Notes: a model not told the origin generated them from the sequence alone. A DNA stretch of 64,000 bases from Adiantum capillus-veneris (GCA_014529385.2 CM043969.1:71512676-71576675); one strand, 5' to 3'; counted from the stretch's first letter, positions 34,052 through 46,050 are shown. Numbers and translations are program-made.

Positions 34052-34586
34052 AAAGGGGATCTTCACACACAACATTGTTCATTACAAAGGAATACGCAGA
34101 ACTATACAAAGCGCCATTGTGAATTTTCTTTGACAATACTTTGAAGTAATTGGCCCTAAAGATGCATGCTTACCTAACTCTTTGTTCAACTATGTGTTGT
34201 GTTAGGTACTTGAAATATTTGATGTACCATGTGTGTGTGCATTGTAGGGGGCTTTGTTAATGACATGGATAGGCTTTTTTATCTACCTATCATTGTTTGA
34301 AAATAAAAGAGACATTCTTTCTCTCTTAATCACTTTGTATTAATAATAAAAACAAAAGAGTGTTTGAAAAAGAAAAAAAGACATTCTTTCTCTTTTAATC
34401 ACTTCGTATTAATAAAAATAAACGAGTGTTTCCACGAAAATTTTGTAAATGAAGCTTTAAATTACACACCTACACTCAAACTTTAGCTAGATGAACATGA
34501 GATTGAGAGTGAGATAAAGCAAACATCAATGGGTTTCAACCATCCAACATTCTCATTGACCCTCCACACTCACTTTTCCTCTCTCT

Positions 34587-34588
<2 letters not shown>

Positions 34589-34653
<65 letters not shown>
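34589..34653. repeat. Compound microsatellite (GT)n(GA)n
   Basis: A GT run followed directly by a GA run. Confidence 0.97.
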
Positions 34654-34654
<1 letters not shown>

Positions 34655-35559
34655 CAAGAAAGTGCAAACTTGTAGACCTTGTGTGATGAGAGATAGCATT
34701 GGAAATTGGTCGGTGAAACCAAACCTTATCAAATTTCATAAAAATTGAAGCTAAATGTGCTCGTAAGAAGGAAATTGGATCGGTGCCATCATGATCTTAT
34801 TGCCCAACACACTATAATGAAGTACGAGACCCATGTCTTTGGAGCATAAATTTTCATACCAAGAAATCATTCTTTAGAAGTGATTTCCCACACTTCACCA
34901 TTATGACCATACACTTACTAATGAATGACAATACATGAGAGAGTGACATTGCATGATAACCTTAATCGTAACATGGTGGTGGTTGAAAACTTCAAACATC
35001 AAATTAAATAGTGAAGTTGTAGTAATTTATAACAATCAAAATTACTGTATGTCCATCAATTGCTAAAGCATGTTAATCTTTGAGAGATGATGTACTGAAA
35101 TCACCTTTAAATTCTTGATCCTATCTTGTCATCCGTATTGGAAGATGATCTATTGAGCTCACCTTTAAATTCTTGAGCCTATCTTATCATGTGCACTTTG
35201 CACCTAAGAAATGATTCAATTTAGCTTCCACTCCCTTTGATATGAAACATGGTATTGGGACATTTGGGAAGTGTTCTCCATTATTGCACATGCACTATAC
35301 CCCTTGTAGGTTTAGTAGGATTACCTTCTTACCTCACTTGAGTGCTCCGTTTTTATCACATTCAAAATTTCTTTCCTCACATTTGTAGCCTCTCAGTTAC
35401 TTCATGGATGATCAATTTTTACCCTCACCTCCATAATCCTCAAGCATCAAGAGCCATTAATCAACCTAGCATAAAGCATTTTACATGTTTGATTTGGTCC
35501 CATAGGTCATATTATCACCTTGTTCATGATAGCCCAAGACTGGTCTTGTTTCGCGATTG

Positions 35560-36102
35560 CAGCCACAAACTTGGCACATAGAGCCTCAGCATGGACCACA
35601 AGGTTGAGAATTCCGAGGCCACCTTGGATTACCAAATGAGCGATAATTTCCCACTTTTCCCATTTCCATGGAAATGAGGCTTTGGTGTTTCTCCTTCATA
35701 GGAATATTTTGACACGTTTTAGAAACTCCTTACAATTACATTTGGCTATTTTGAGGAGCGGGCTAGTGAAGGCAATATAAGGAACCAAAAATGAGTTGAT
35801 ACTTTGACTTGCCCCGGGAAGGGAAGCAACACATACGCCCACCTTCTCATTTTTCTCTGGATCGTTTCTAGGACCCACTAGAACCTTTGCTTGTGTGTTG
35901 CATCCACCCTCACAAGGGGACGCCCAGATGCCGATATACCATTCCTTTAGAGATGATCTCCCCAAACCAAGACTGATGGGTCAAACGAGTCGTTTCTGTT
36001 AGAGAGATCAGTCTAGACTTCTCAATACTACACTTTGACCCCAAAGCCACAGCATGTCTGCACAATCTCTAACTCCTTTCGAAGAACCTGAGGGTAGGCT
36101 TT
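35560..36102 (-). pseudogene. LINE post-RT region
   Basis: The minus-strand translation has FLWRNTKASFPWKWEKW followed by GGLGILNL, matching the conserved segment found after RT in plant LINEs. An upstream piece with QVLRKELEIV continues the RT fold. Stops are frequent. Confidence 0.65.
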
Positions 36103-36105
36103 TAA

Positions 36106-37433
36106 CACTAGTCTAGTAACCTAACAGGACATAGAAAAGTCCTTTCAGGGTTTTGGAAAGAAATTTCCAAAACCATAGTAGATCCACTCATTTTCAAAAA
36201 TCCTTTCATGAGCTATGGTTCAAGGACTATACATATGGCAAAAATATGAAACTTGTAAAGTTTTTCATCTCTTGGTCACAACAAGCCTCTAAAGTTGATG
36301 GACCATTGCATTTTGCCCAAAACAGTTTTCTTACGGTTGATTTTATATAAATAAGAGTGGGTATTTTTGTAAAACATGAGATAACATGCCCCATTAACTT
36401 CAATGGGTTGGTGATCAAAACATATGGTTACTTTTGCCTCACTATTTTTTTTGAGGCAAAAGAAATAAGTACAAAAAAGTTTCATTTTTGCCATCTTGCG
36501 GACCTATCATCAGAGTTTCTATAGTCACGCTCATTACTAATACTTTATACATGTTTTCTTAGTTCCCTTTGGGCCTTTGGATTCAAAAGGAGCCATGGAG
36601 CATGTCAAAAGAACAATGGATCTTTTACTAAGTGGAACCTTAGGGACAGTAATGAAGTGCTAAATATAACAAACATGACGGGTTTAACATTATGACCTCT
36701 AGAATGCCATAGAAACTACTCAATATCTAGCCAAATTTTTATTTATGATTAGATATGGTTACTACCTACAAAATACAAACAATTGGACTACGAAACTAAC
36801 AATATTGAGAAAGCTATACTTGCTACACTAAAATGTCTTGTATTCTTCAGCAATCAAAAAACTCAACCATCATCATATACTATATATAGAATATTAGGTC
36901 CCCCAAAACTTAAGGAAGATTAGATTTATGTTATACATGCCACGTACACAATCAAAACTGCATTTGGATATCAAGAAAGCCACCAAAAAATCATAAAAGT
37001 GCTAATTTTGGCCAAAAAATAGGATTATGCAATTCTTGTAAGTTGGTCATAACTTTCAATTTTAGCACTTAGTTCTCCCTAGAAGCATCAGAACATGTTG
37101 AGAACTATGAGGACTTATCTTCTAGCAATCTAAACCTCACAAAAATGAAGTTTAGAGTGGTATAGTTGCAAAAATTTGAGAAAAAGCCAAAAACAGGACC
37201 AGTTTTTTCACACAGTTTAGGTTCAAAAATGTTGTGCAAGAGTAGGGTTAATGGTGAGATTGATGTTCCAAAACAGAAACCAAGTTTTTTTTATCTCATA
37301 GGAAGGCAACTTTGTAGATATTTAGTACATAGAAATTCATTTTCATACTCTTCAAATAATTCAAGAAAAATCATCATTTAATTGGACACAAAAGTGTCCA
37401 AGGACATAAAAGTGTCATGTTACCATTCTAGTG
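36106..37433. mobile_element. 1.3-kb TIR insert flanked by TTAA, inside the LINE
   Basis: The ends are CACTAG... and ...CTAGTG, with further similarity inward (a GTAAC block about 9-14 bp from each end). TTAA lies on both sides (36102-36105 and 37434-37437). Removing the insert plus one TTAA, 1,332 bp in all, restores the LINE RT reading frame across the site. TTAA duplication is typical of piggyBac-type elements. Because TTAA is a palindrome, a TA duplication with ends ACACTAG...CTAGTGT is equally possible. There is no transposase, so it is non-autonomous. Confidence 0.7.
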
Positions 37434-38518
37434 TTAAAAAGAGGAGGGAGTCATCTGCAAACATCTTGGCTAGGAGCTGGTCATTGTCAAGCAAAGTTAA
37501 ACCTTGAATTTTCTCATGTGCAGCAGCAGCTTTAAGCATAATTATTAGAGGATGCAACCCAATGGCAAAGAGAAGAGGGGCCAGTGGGCATCCTTGCTTG
37601 ATAGATCTTCTAGCTTCAAAGGATCCCACAATTTTATCATTGAACAAGAGATCATATTAACTGCATGCACCCAGAGTGTGTATAAGACGACAAATGAAAG
37701 GCCCAAAGCCCAATGATTTCATGACATCTTCAATAAAGGACCACATAATCCTATCATACGCCTTGTCCATGTCTAGCTAGAGCAAGATGCACTCTTGCTT
37801 TGTGAAGGTTTTGTACTCGATGCCAACCACAGCTGCCAAGATGTTGTCATATATAAAAACGTGCTGATGAGGGGAGATGAATCTAACGAGGAGGGAAATT
37901 CTAAGAGTGACTGCCTTGGCAATGATTCTGTATGCCATAGACATCATAGTTATGGGACACCGTTGCTTAAGATGCAAGCAACAAACCTATTTTGGGATAG
38001 GCTTGATAAGCCCTCTTTTCACACAAGGACAAAAGATTGGTTAAACATATACGTGTCTGGGACCTTGAGGTCATCCCAGAACTCTCAAAAGATTTCAATG
38101 GTCAGACCATTCCATCTTGGGACTTCTCCTTGCACAAATCTTGCAACGCTAGTGAGCACTCATCTTTTGAGAAAGACATCTCAAGATGATTAGCTCCAGG
38201 TTGGGGAATTTTCCTATTGACACTCTCGACCAAGGTTGCTTTCGCTTCATCAACTTCTTGAGAGCGGGTCTCTAATTGGCCAATTATTTGGCTTAGATGA
38301 TCAAGCAACATCCTAGACATTTCATATTGGTCTTGCAAAGCGTTCCCATTCTCATCTGTGAGCGAGTGGATGAAGCCCCAATTTTTATTGATGTTTAAGG
38401 CCCCAAAAAAGTGTGCTTGATTAGCTGTCTTTGGCTGAAGGAAGGTCTCCCTGGATATCAACCTCACCCTCTTCATGTCCTCCAACTGTTGCTCAGCTAG
38501 GTTGGTTTTAGCTTTCAA
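37434..38518 (-). pseudogene. LINE reverse transcriptase region
   Basis: QGCPLAPLLFAIGLHPL (37540-37610) and FADDSLLF (37440-37465) are the RT motifs of L1-type LINEs, with the FADD catalytic box intact. Upstream, 38102-38518 encodes the endonuclease-RT linker with no stops. Stops and frameshifts occur between 37650 and 38100. Confidence 0.82.
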
Positions 38519-38799
38519 CCACCTTTTGTGTTCTTCTCCGGAGCTAATCCAAAAGCTTTTTTGGAGGTCAAATGAGCAACCTCCTCTTCAAGCTGCTTCC
38601 ACTGCTCTTCCCAGGCCTTTTCCATCCGAGGGCCCAAGATTTTGATCACTTTCTAAATACTCCAAGCAAAGAGGTCCCAAGTTTTAGGTTTTTCTAGCTT
38701 AATATCTTTATTGAGTTTGCTCAAAGCTTTCTTGGTAAGCCTTCTAAACGAAGGGTCTTTAAACAGGTGTGCCCAAGTGACAAGAAACTTCTTACTCCC

Positions 38800-39560
38800 T
38801 CTAGGATCCTACCCCTCCCCTTTGGCTTTCTTGAGTTTTATGTGTAAGGGTAGATGGTTTGAAAGGCTCTTCATTGTCACCAACTTCATCTCAAGAAGCG
38901 ACGGGATCCAGTCAGCTTGGTGAGAGCAGTAGCACCTTTCAAGTTGAGAAGCCATGCGGGAATACTGTAGGCTTGTGTATGTGAAGCTTGACGTATTGTT
39001 CCATGGACCCTCTTTCCACAGGTCTATCATAGCCCATTTCTCATAGCAGATACCCAACCAATTAGTTTTTTCAGAGCCTGCCAAACAAACTGGTTGAGCC
39101 TGTTCTATCTTGCTCTTCTTCACCATATTAAATTCGCCTATAAATAGCCACTCTCCTTCAATAGGGGAGTCCCTAAGGTGCATCCACAACTTGGCTCTAC
39201 CCTTGGCATTCCAGGGGGAATATATGTTGACTATGGTGATAGGTTTATTTGCCCAACTAACTCTCACTCCTAGGATTCTCCCAAAATGGTGATTTATGAC
39301 CACTTTGGGCTAGAGGTCCTTGTCTACAATAGAGAGGACGCCACTGAACCCATCCACTCCCTCTCTATAGAAAACCACCTTCTTTCCCAATGCCTACTTT
39401 TGTTTTCTCTGAGCATCCAGATGGTGTTCTTAGATGGCCCAACAACTAACTTCCTTATCCTTTCTTACTTCCTCCCATAAGAGTCCGTGCTTCTTTTGAG
39501 TCTTCAGTCCTTTCATGTTCCATGATTCAATAGCTAGGACGTCCATTATTGGGAGAGAGG
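38800..39560 (-). pseudogene. LINE endonuclease (APE-like)
   Basis: The minus strand begins with ESWNMKGL near 39520. It continues through ITIVNIYSPW and GEWLFIGEFNMV to LSNHLPLHIKLKKA, matching the start, the Y-x-P strand, the D/N active-site segment and the terminal D/N-H segment of APE-type LINE endonucleases. Stops lie near 39310-39440. The usual SDH motif is read as SNH. Confidence 0.78.
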
Positions 39561-39704
39561 GACAAACTCCTCAACATATTATCCCTTCCCCATTTTTGGC
39601 TCCCTGAATCTAGGAGAGTCAGGAGGTTCTCCATCACCTAGGGGTTCATTCACATGAAGCGCTTCATAAGGGGTTGTGGAGCGAAAAACCACAAGACTCT
39701 TCCT

Positions 39705-40900
39705 TTAGCTGAGTGGGGCAAGGGGGGGGGAGACTATCCCTTTCAAGGCTAAAGTATTCTTCAATGACCGGGAGTCTCTTTCCACTACCTTCAACCTTTT
39801 GATCCTCTTCAGTCTTGGGACTTGCACAACAGATGAAGTTGTTACTGCCATAATTTGAGGTGTAGATGCATTGAAGACAATCGGATTATCCTTGCCTAGG
39901 CCCTTGGGGATATTGAGGCTCCACTTTTCCACATGCTTAACTTGCAATTTGGTGACTTCATTATTGCACATCATAGCCTCTTTTTCCACACCTACACATG
40001 TCCCTCCATTGCTCTTCATTTGTTTCTCCTTCTCTTCCACAACTATTTCCTTGATAGAACCTGGTTGTCGAGCCCTACACTAAAGTCTTGTATTGTATGA
40101 TCGTTATTCCCATTGAACTTCATAGGGAAATCCTTGGCAAAGTGCCCAAATTTGTTACACTTGAAACACGTCCAAAGGATGTCCCAATATTGAGCAAAAT
40201 AGTGATAAGCCCAGCTCCCACATTGACTACCATGCTCTTTGGTGGTGACTTAGAAATATTCCAACCTATACAAACTCGGCTAGAGGATCTGCCAAGTCAC
40301 CGCTTGTTAGGAATAAATAAAGGGGTTCCTAGTTGGCTGGCAAGCAGCCTGATGTTAGCCCACAACCAGCTAGGTACGAACTCTACCCAGACAGGTTGAA
40401 TCCCCTATAGGGATTCCGTTGAGTCAATACAGGCTCGCATGGCACCACACACATAGTGATCCTATTAAATATTAGGGGACCTTTATCCAAGATCTTTGAC
40501 ACGTGAAAGACCTCCTTGAATCTGGCTGATAAGAAGCCCTTGGCTAGGTAAGGGGTGTTTTCAATTGGCCCCCATGACCAAGAATTTTTGGTCCTTGAAT
40601 CCATTGGACTAGTTCAAATCTATTAGGGACTCTACCACTGAAGCCAAACATGAGCGTAAGCTTAGCTTACGTGGCTAATTGCTTTTTAACAAGTGCTGGC
40701 AGAATCGCAATAGTAATAGCCTTTGCAACCTCCACAAGCTCTGGAGATTGTGCAAATGTTTGTTGTGGCCTCGGGTTCCAAGTGTAATATTGAGATGTCA
40801 AGGCTAATTTTACCGAAAAACGACTCCTTCGACCCTTCTGACCACCTCGCATTTCACAAGAGAGACTTTCTTCCAACTTCTCCTTCATTTTGCCACCATT
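39705..40900 (-). pseudogene. LINE ORF1 (nucleic-acid-binding protein)
   Basis: The minus strand carries a DUF4283-like region (40383-40880, including DKGPLIFNRITMCVVPCEP). A zinc knuckle CFKCNKFGHFAKDF follows at about 40125-40170; its last Cys is replaced by Phe. Then comes a Lys/Thr-rich tail. Stops are scattered. This is the layout of plant L1-type LINE ORF1. Confidence 0.72.
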
Positions 40901-40935
40901 CAGTACCTTCTTTCACGTCCATTACCCTACTTTGA

Positions 40936-41339
40936 TCATAACCAATCAAGGCATGCTAGTTTGCGTAAGCAATGAGATTAAGTTTTTCTTTTAATAGAAA
41001 GTACAAGAACTTTGAAACACATGCACACATCCTATGTACAACGGCCTCACATTTGAAGGCGTCTGTACTTCCAAATGTGGCTCAATCAACGATTAGTGTG
41101 TAAGCGGGTACGATAGGCACGCAACTTGTATATTCATGCACCATCAACGTCTTTTCACACCCCCACCTCACTTTACTCTCCACATTATAACCAGCTATGT
41201 AGGACACTGTGTGTGTGTGTGTACTATGCACTTCTCCCAGAAGCTGACTGCACAAGGAATCATGGTGACCTTTATCATTGCTTATCACCTCATGCATATT
41301 CGCTGATTTGTTTCTAGGGAGGTTCTACCAGAGGAGAAG
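40936..41339. other. Intergenic, no gene seen
   Basis: Contains a short GT tract at about 41209-41221. No other feature is supported. Confidence 0.5.
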
Positions 41340-42370
41340 GAAGCGAATCTTCACTTTGTCAGGCTAGACGATGGCCTTCCGGATGATGATCTGGCCTTCT
41401 GGATGATGATATGCACAGTCCGGTAGACATGGCTTTCATTTGATCTCTCAAAAGTCTATATGGATAGTTGGAACAACTCTTACTCTCCATTTCTTGTGAT
41501 CCGAGCTTGCCCCCCCTCACCTACATCGTCTCGGACTCCTATTGCCCAGGACTTTGGATGTGGCCCTCAAGTTGGGGCTACCCTGTGTCCTCTTCTTGAC
41601 CATGTCAACGGCCTCATGTTGTGTGTACACATCGACTTCAAAGCTCATAGCAGGCGGCTACGATCCATTTCTCCGACGAGGTATCCCTGCTTGGAGTGCT
41701 ACATAATGATTCAATGTGTATGTATAGTGCTTGGAGTTGCTTCAACAAAAATGCCACCATGTCAACCTGCTTACAAAAATTGCAGTATGTCAATTTGCTT
41801 GAACAAAGTGCACCCATGTCAATGTGCTTTTAGAGAGGATACCCATGTCAATCTGGTCTCAACAGCACTCATGTTGACATGTCACATCTGCTTCATTAAA
41901 GTGCATCTTCTGCTTGATCAAGCTTTTTTCTCATTTCAAATATGTTGCATCCCTGTGAATTTGTGGCTTGTAGTAAAACGCAGAGGCGAGAAGGCACTTG
42001 TGACCCTGTTCCCAGGCTTACCACCTATAGATCCTTACAAACCGGCTTTCAATGGGGATATGGACTTTGTCAAAGAGGAGAGTGAAAACACCAAGTGGCT
42101 CCGTGGCATTCTTGAGTTCCAGTTCCAGCGCGTGAACGAGGCAACCTGGATGGGGTACCTCCTCAAGCAAGGGGTGAGTGGCGCTCTCATCTCTTCAAGC
42201 GCTTTTTCAAGGATGCCATAGCCTTTCGTTCTCCATGTGCTCCAAGGCAATGCGCCTCAAGCGAGGGATTGCCCTTTTGCACTTGGCACAAGGACAAGAG
42301 AGTTTGTCCTTGAGCCATCGATCGCGTACAAGGCCTCCAGGGGGGCCACGATCATCCCAGTCGACGTCTT
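41340..42370 (+). pseudogene. Exon-like host-gene fragments, unrecognised
   Basis: A continuous frame (41460-42221) contains a protein-like part at about 41965-42176 rich in charged and aromatic residues. It includes LFPGLPPIDPYKPAFNGDMD and WLRGILEFQFQRVNEATWMG. It stops being protein-like at a splice-donor-like GGTGAGT at 42174. The upstream part of the frame is low quality (Cys-rich, repetitive HVN/CQ phrases). Around 42180-42360 further GC-rich exon-like sequence occurs. I do not recognise the gene. The most economical reading is pieces of a cellular gene caught in mobile DNA or a decayed gene. Confidence 0.4.
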
Positions 42371-43009
42371 ACGCACACACACAAAATAGAGAGTATATTT
42401 AATTCAAAAAATTAATATTTAGTCATATGTGCTCTAAAAGATAAACAGTTAATTATAAAAAGTACATATGTCAATAAAAAAAGAGAAATGACTATAGATT
42501 TAAAGAGAATAAAGTGCAATGAGTGCTATAATTTCTTTTAAATGAAGTACAATCGGTGTGCGTACTAAATGGGTTAATTTTTTAATCGTAAATATCTAAA
42601 AGTACTTTAAAAATGCACTTAAAAAACATCTAAAAGTACTAAAAAAATAAGTACTCATAAAAAAATTAAGAGTCCTCATCAAAAATTCAAAAGGCTAAAA
42701 CTGACATTATTGATATCTAAAGGTAGAGGGGGTGGTTTGTAAACACCCCCCCCCCCCCCCCTCTACTACCTCGGATACGTTTGTATTCGTTTGAAATGGC
42801 GTTGTGCAGTAATAGCCGCGATAATAGTCACGGTAATGATTGGCGCATAAAAAAGGAAGAAGGACAGAGTCTGATGTGTTTTTGCTGCATACGCTGCTCT
42901 CTTCCTCTCTGTCATCACGCTTGCTCCAAGATCCCTACTCCACCTTGTGCTGTTACTTTAACATAGATTGTGGCTGGTATCAAAATATTGATACCGAAAT
43001 ATTAAGTGT
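42371..43009. other. AT-rich spacer with poly-C tract
   Basis: AT-rich sequence with a C run at 42747-42763. No gene is supported. Confidence 0.6.
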
Positions 43010-43018
43010 TATAAATTA

Positions 43019-43480
43019 GAGAAAATTACCAAAATACCCCTCTAATTTCTAGAAATTCCCAAAATACCCCTCAAATTTCAAAAATTCTCAAAATACGCCC
43101 AATATTTTGTCATAAATTCCCAAAATGCCCTTCAAATTTTTCAAAATTCCCAAAATACCCCTGGTTGTGAGAATGAATTTCTCCAAAAGTTTTCTTTTAT
43201 AGATCTTCACAAGAAGAGTGATTGTCTATCGTACAAGATGCTAAAACTACAATTTGAGTTGGTTATGCATGTAGGCTTTGGAGATGAATTCCTTCATTAT
43301 TTTCAGACATAATTGCCTTTTTTGCGATGGTAACTGGTGACAAATTACATGGTGTGCAATCAAAAACGAATGAAGATTAGAAATCTTGAACAATCCAACC
43401 AAAATAGATACAAGGGTATTTTGAACTTCTGAAATTTTGGGAATTTCCTCAAATTAGAGGGGTATTTTGGTAATTTTCCC
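43019..43480. mobile_element. 462-bp Mutator-like MITE
   Basis: Terminal inverted repeats of about 30 bp differ at one base: the left starts GAGAAAATTACC and the right, reverse-complemented, starts GGGAAAATTACC. Similarity continues inward. A perfect 9-bp direct repeat, TATAAATTA, flanks the element at 43010-43018 and 43481-43489. A 9-bp duplication is the mark of Mutator-like elements. The left half contains degenerate repeats of a CCCAAAATACCCCTC core. It has no coding capacity. Confidence 0.85.
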
Positions 43481-43765
43481 TATAAATTACCCCTCCCCCC
43501 TTCGCTAATTACAATTAGATTTTGGGAATCGTACCTCCTCTTCCTCTTCTTCCGGTGTGTGTGCATCATCAAATGTCCAATCAAAGGTCACTTCTTCCTC
43601 TCTAATGAATTACCCCCTCCCCTGTCATTCATGAAGAATTCCGTTCTCTATTCCCTTCTTTTTGTGAGCTCTTTATCTAATAAAGACATACCATTTTCAT
43701 GTCTAGTTCACTTGTTTTTTAGATTGATTTAAATCTTAGTAATTGGAGGATAATTAAATGGTCCA

Positions 43766-43870
43766 TCTATACTATAATAAAAGGGGGAGGAATCCCCCCA
43801 CACAACAAATCACATGGCGGCATGTGCTTGCTCCAGCAACTCGTGGAGTGTTTGGTCGTGCGCCTTGTAG
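43766..43870 (+). mobile_element. Helitron-like 5' terminus (candidate)
   Basis: Begins TCTATACTATAATAAAAGG after an A, as plant Helitrons often do. The adjoining phrase with CATGTGCTTG and CAACTC recurs at about 44330-44380 next to a C-rich run. No 3' end was paired with it. Confidence 0.35.
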
Positions 43871-43899
43871 TCCTCAGCCACACAACGACACACACCTCT

Positions 43900-44100
43900 G
43901 ATTTGCAAAAATTCCCAAAATACCCCTAAAATTTCATAAATTTCCAAAATACCCCCAAAATTTTGTCAAAAAATCTCAAAATACCCCAGGTTGTGAGAAG
44001 ATTGATTGTCTATCAATTCAAGATGCTAAAACTAGAATCTGAGTTGATTATGTAGGCTTTGGAGATGAATTTCTTCATTATTTTAGACCTAATTTCCTTT
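43900..44100. repeat. Truncated relative of the 43019 MITE
   Basis: The CCCAAAATACCCC repeats and the following stretch (GGTTGTGAGA ... AGATGCTAAAACTA ... GGCTTTGGAGATGAAT) match 43050-43320. Both terminal inverted repeats are missing. Confidence 0.7.
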
Positions 44101-44129
44101 GTAGGCACCATTGGACAAGGCAGCGAGGG

Positions 44130-44130
<1 letters not shown>

Positions 44131-44188
<58 letters not shown>
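44131..44188. repeat. (CA)n microsatellite
   Basis: Uninterrupted CA repeat. Confidence 0.97.
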
Positions 44189-44190
<2 letters not shown>

Positions 44191-44458
44191 TGTTGTCTCA
44201 AGTAGTGCATCGACGGGCCAAAATGACCTATGAGACACAAAGTGGTGGATCTCATACCATGTTTGCACCTTGAAGGCATGTGGCATTGCAGAAGATGCCG
44301 ATATATCTATGTCCCCCCCCCGCCCCCACCACATGGTGGCATGTGCTTGGTCCGACAACTCCAAGAGTGTTCCTTGCCTGAATAGTGAGACAGCAAGCGA
44401 CTCTCTCGCCTGAGGCCTCTATGGCCACTCTTCTCACACACAGTCAAGTAGAGTGGCA

Positions 44459-44757
<299 letters not shown>

Positions 44758-45324
44758 AAATAAAACATATGTGCAGTGCGAGCTGACCAATGACTCCTGA
44801 GAGAGAGAGAGAGAGAGTTGCGAGCTGCTTGCCATTTTTTTTGTGGCTCACAATCCGCCATCATGTGGCGCTCACAGACAGGCAGCAGGTCACATGTGTG
44901 TAGTGATTGAGAAAAATCATTTTGCCAAACACACGAAATTCCTTTCCTTGACTTTGTCAAAAGGAAATTTCAAAAATTAGGATTTTTTTTGCTTTTTACA
45001 CTATTGTTGTCTATTTAGAGGAGCATTGTTCTATGCTTGGGAGCCCTAGACAGTCTGTGGTCGATGCTTGGCATAGCCACAACATGCTCCAGAGTGTGCG
45101 TTGCCGAGGTTGATGAGAGCACGAACGAACATCTTCCTGACCAGAAACCCCTTCCTCCTGCCCTACGTAGTGCACCTCGACATGCAAGCATACTTAGTAG
45201 TGACAACATGTGCACCAATGCCATGGGTACACAACCCATCAATGGATGTTGAGAGGTGACATGGAGCAAGAAGCTCCATCCTCCAACTCCTGAACTGCAT
45301 GTAGTTCTTACACACTTGCAATAC

Positions 45325-45540
45325 CTGATGCTTGGATCATTTTGCAACATCATTCCATGCAATGGACAATTGTCATGTCCCCCGACTAAGGGACATCGCT
45401 AACAACCACATACCTGATGCTTGGATCATTCTGTAACATCATTCCATATACCTTATGCTTGGATCATTCTGCAACATCATTCCATGCAATGGACAATTGT
45501 CATGTCCCTCGACTAAGAGAGATCGCCAACAACCACATAG
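45325..45540. repeat. Three-fold degenerate tandem repeat
   Basis: The phrase ATGCTTGGATCATT, with its downstream CAACATCATTCCAT, occurs three times (near 45330, 45418 and 45456). The first and third copies also share about 50 more bases; the middle copy is cut short. Confidence 0.85.
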
Positions 45541-45712
45541 AGTTGTCGGAGGCGGTGCCACCACCGAAGGCGGTGCCGTTGTACTGTACACCCATTGTAC
45601 ACCATATAATGACAAAGTGAGTCTTATGAAACGTGGTGCATAATCCTCAATCCGACCAACTTTGTTAACTCTCGATAGCGTTCTCTTTGGACCTCGCCAT
45701 TGGAGTCTGCAC

Positions 45713-45714
<2 letters not shown>

Positions 45715-45771
<57 letters not shown>
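45715..45771. repeat. (GA)n microsatellite
   Basis: Uninterrupted GA repeat. Confidence 0.97.
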
Positions 45772-45773
<2 letters not shown>

Positions 45774-45882
45774 CATTTTTTCTGGCCATTATCCTGTGGA
45801 CAGACTATGTAGATAGAGAGAGGGAGAGAGGGAGAGATGCTTCTTCCCAGATGCAGGTGGCATTTATTGTTGTGGATCATTT

Positions 45883-45924
45883 GCTCACAGTAAGTAACGG
45901 GCGGCTCACAGTGAGTAACGGGCG
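45883..45924. repeat. 21-bp tandem duplication at the left junction of element D
   Basis: GCTCACAGTAAGTAACGGGC-type units sit back to back at 45883-45903 and 45904-45924 with one difference. The second ends within a few bases of the first base of D leader sequence. Confidence 0.88.
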
Positions 45925-46037
45925 CACTGCAAGGTTGGAAAATCCCTATTCTACTTACTCACAGGCAATTAATAATACCAACCATTTGTAGCTAGCTTGA
46001 GAACCTCCCTTCTTGAGCAAGAAAAGAGAAACCTTGA

Positions 46038-46049
46038 GCTCTGATACCA
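46038..46049 (-). promoter_or_regulatory. Extra primer binding site beyond the left LTR of D
   Basis: The minus strand reads TGGTATCAGAGC, one base from the LTR end. It is a perfect initiator-Met complement, but on the wrong side for a normal single insertion. Confidence 0.85.
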
Positions 46050-46050
46050 A

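Larger units (their letters stand above)
33544..35539. other. Intergenic, no gene seen
   Basis: AT-rich with two microsatellites (listed separately). A repeated phrase ATTCTTTCTCT...TTAATCAC occurs twice at 34313-34420. No gene is supported. Confidence 0.5.
35540..40935 (-). mobile_element. Decayed L1-like LINE, split by a DNA-transposon-like insert
   Basis: On the minus strand the order from the right is ORF1, endonuclease, RT and post-RT region, with many stops and frameshifts. The 5' end is placed near 40935 and the 3' end near 35540; both are uncertain and no poly-A tail was identified. A 1,328-bp insert (36106-37433) breaks the RT region. Confidence 0.8.

Noticed and set aside
35696-35965. 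Separate 89-codon gene on the minus strand
   Set aside because: It is part of the LINE post-RT region and continues in homology on both sides across stops.
36106-37433. CACTA-superfamily assignment for the LINE insert
   Set aside because: The ends do read CACTA...TAGTG. CACTA elements make 3-bp duplications, and the flanking triplets (TAA on the left, TTA on the right) do not match. TTAA or TA fits better.
41460-41960. A 253-codon gene over the whole frame 41460-42221
   Set aside because: The first two thirds are Cys-rich and repetitive, with recurrent HVN/CQ phrases from a degenerate repeat. Only the last 70 codons look like protein.
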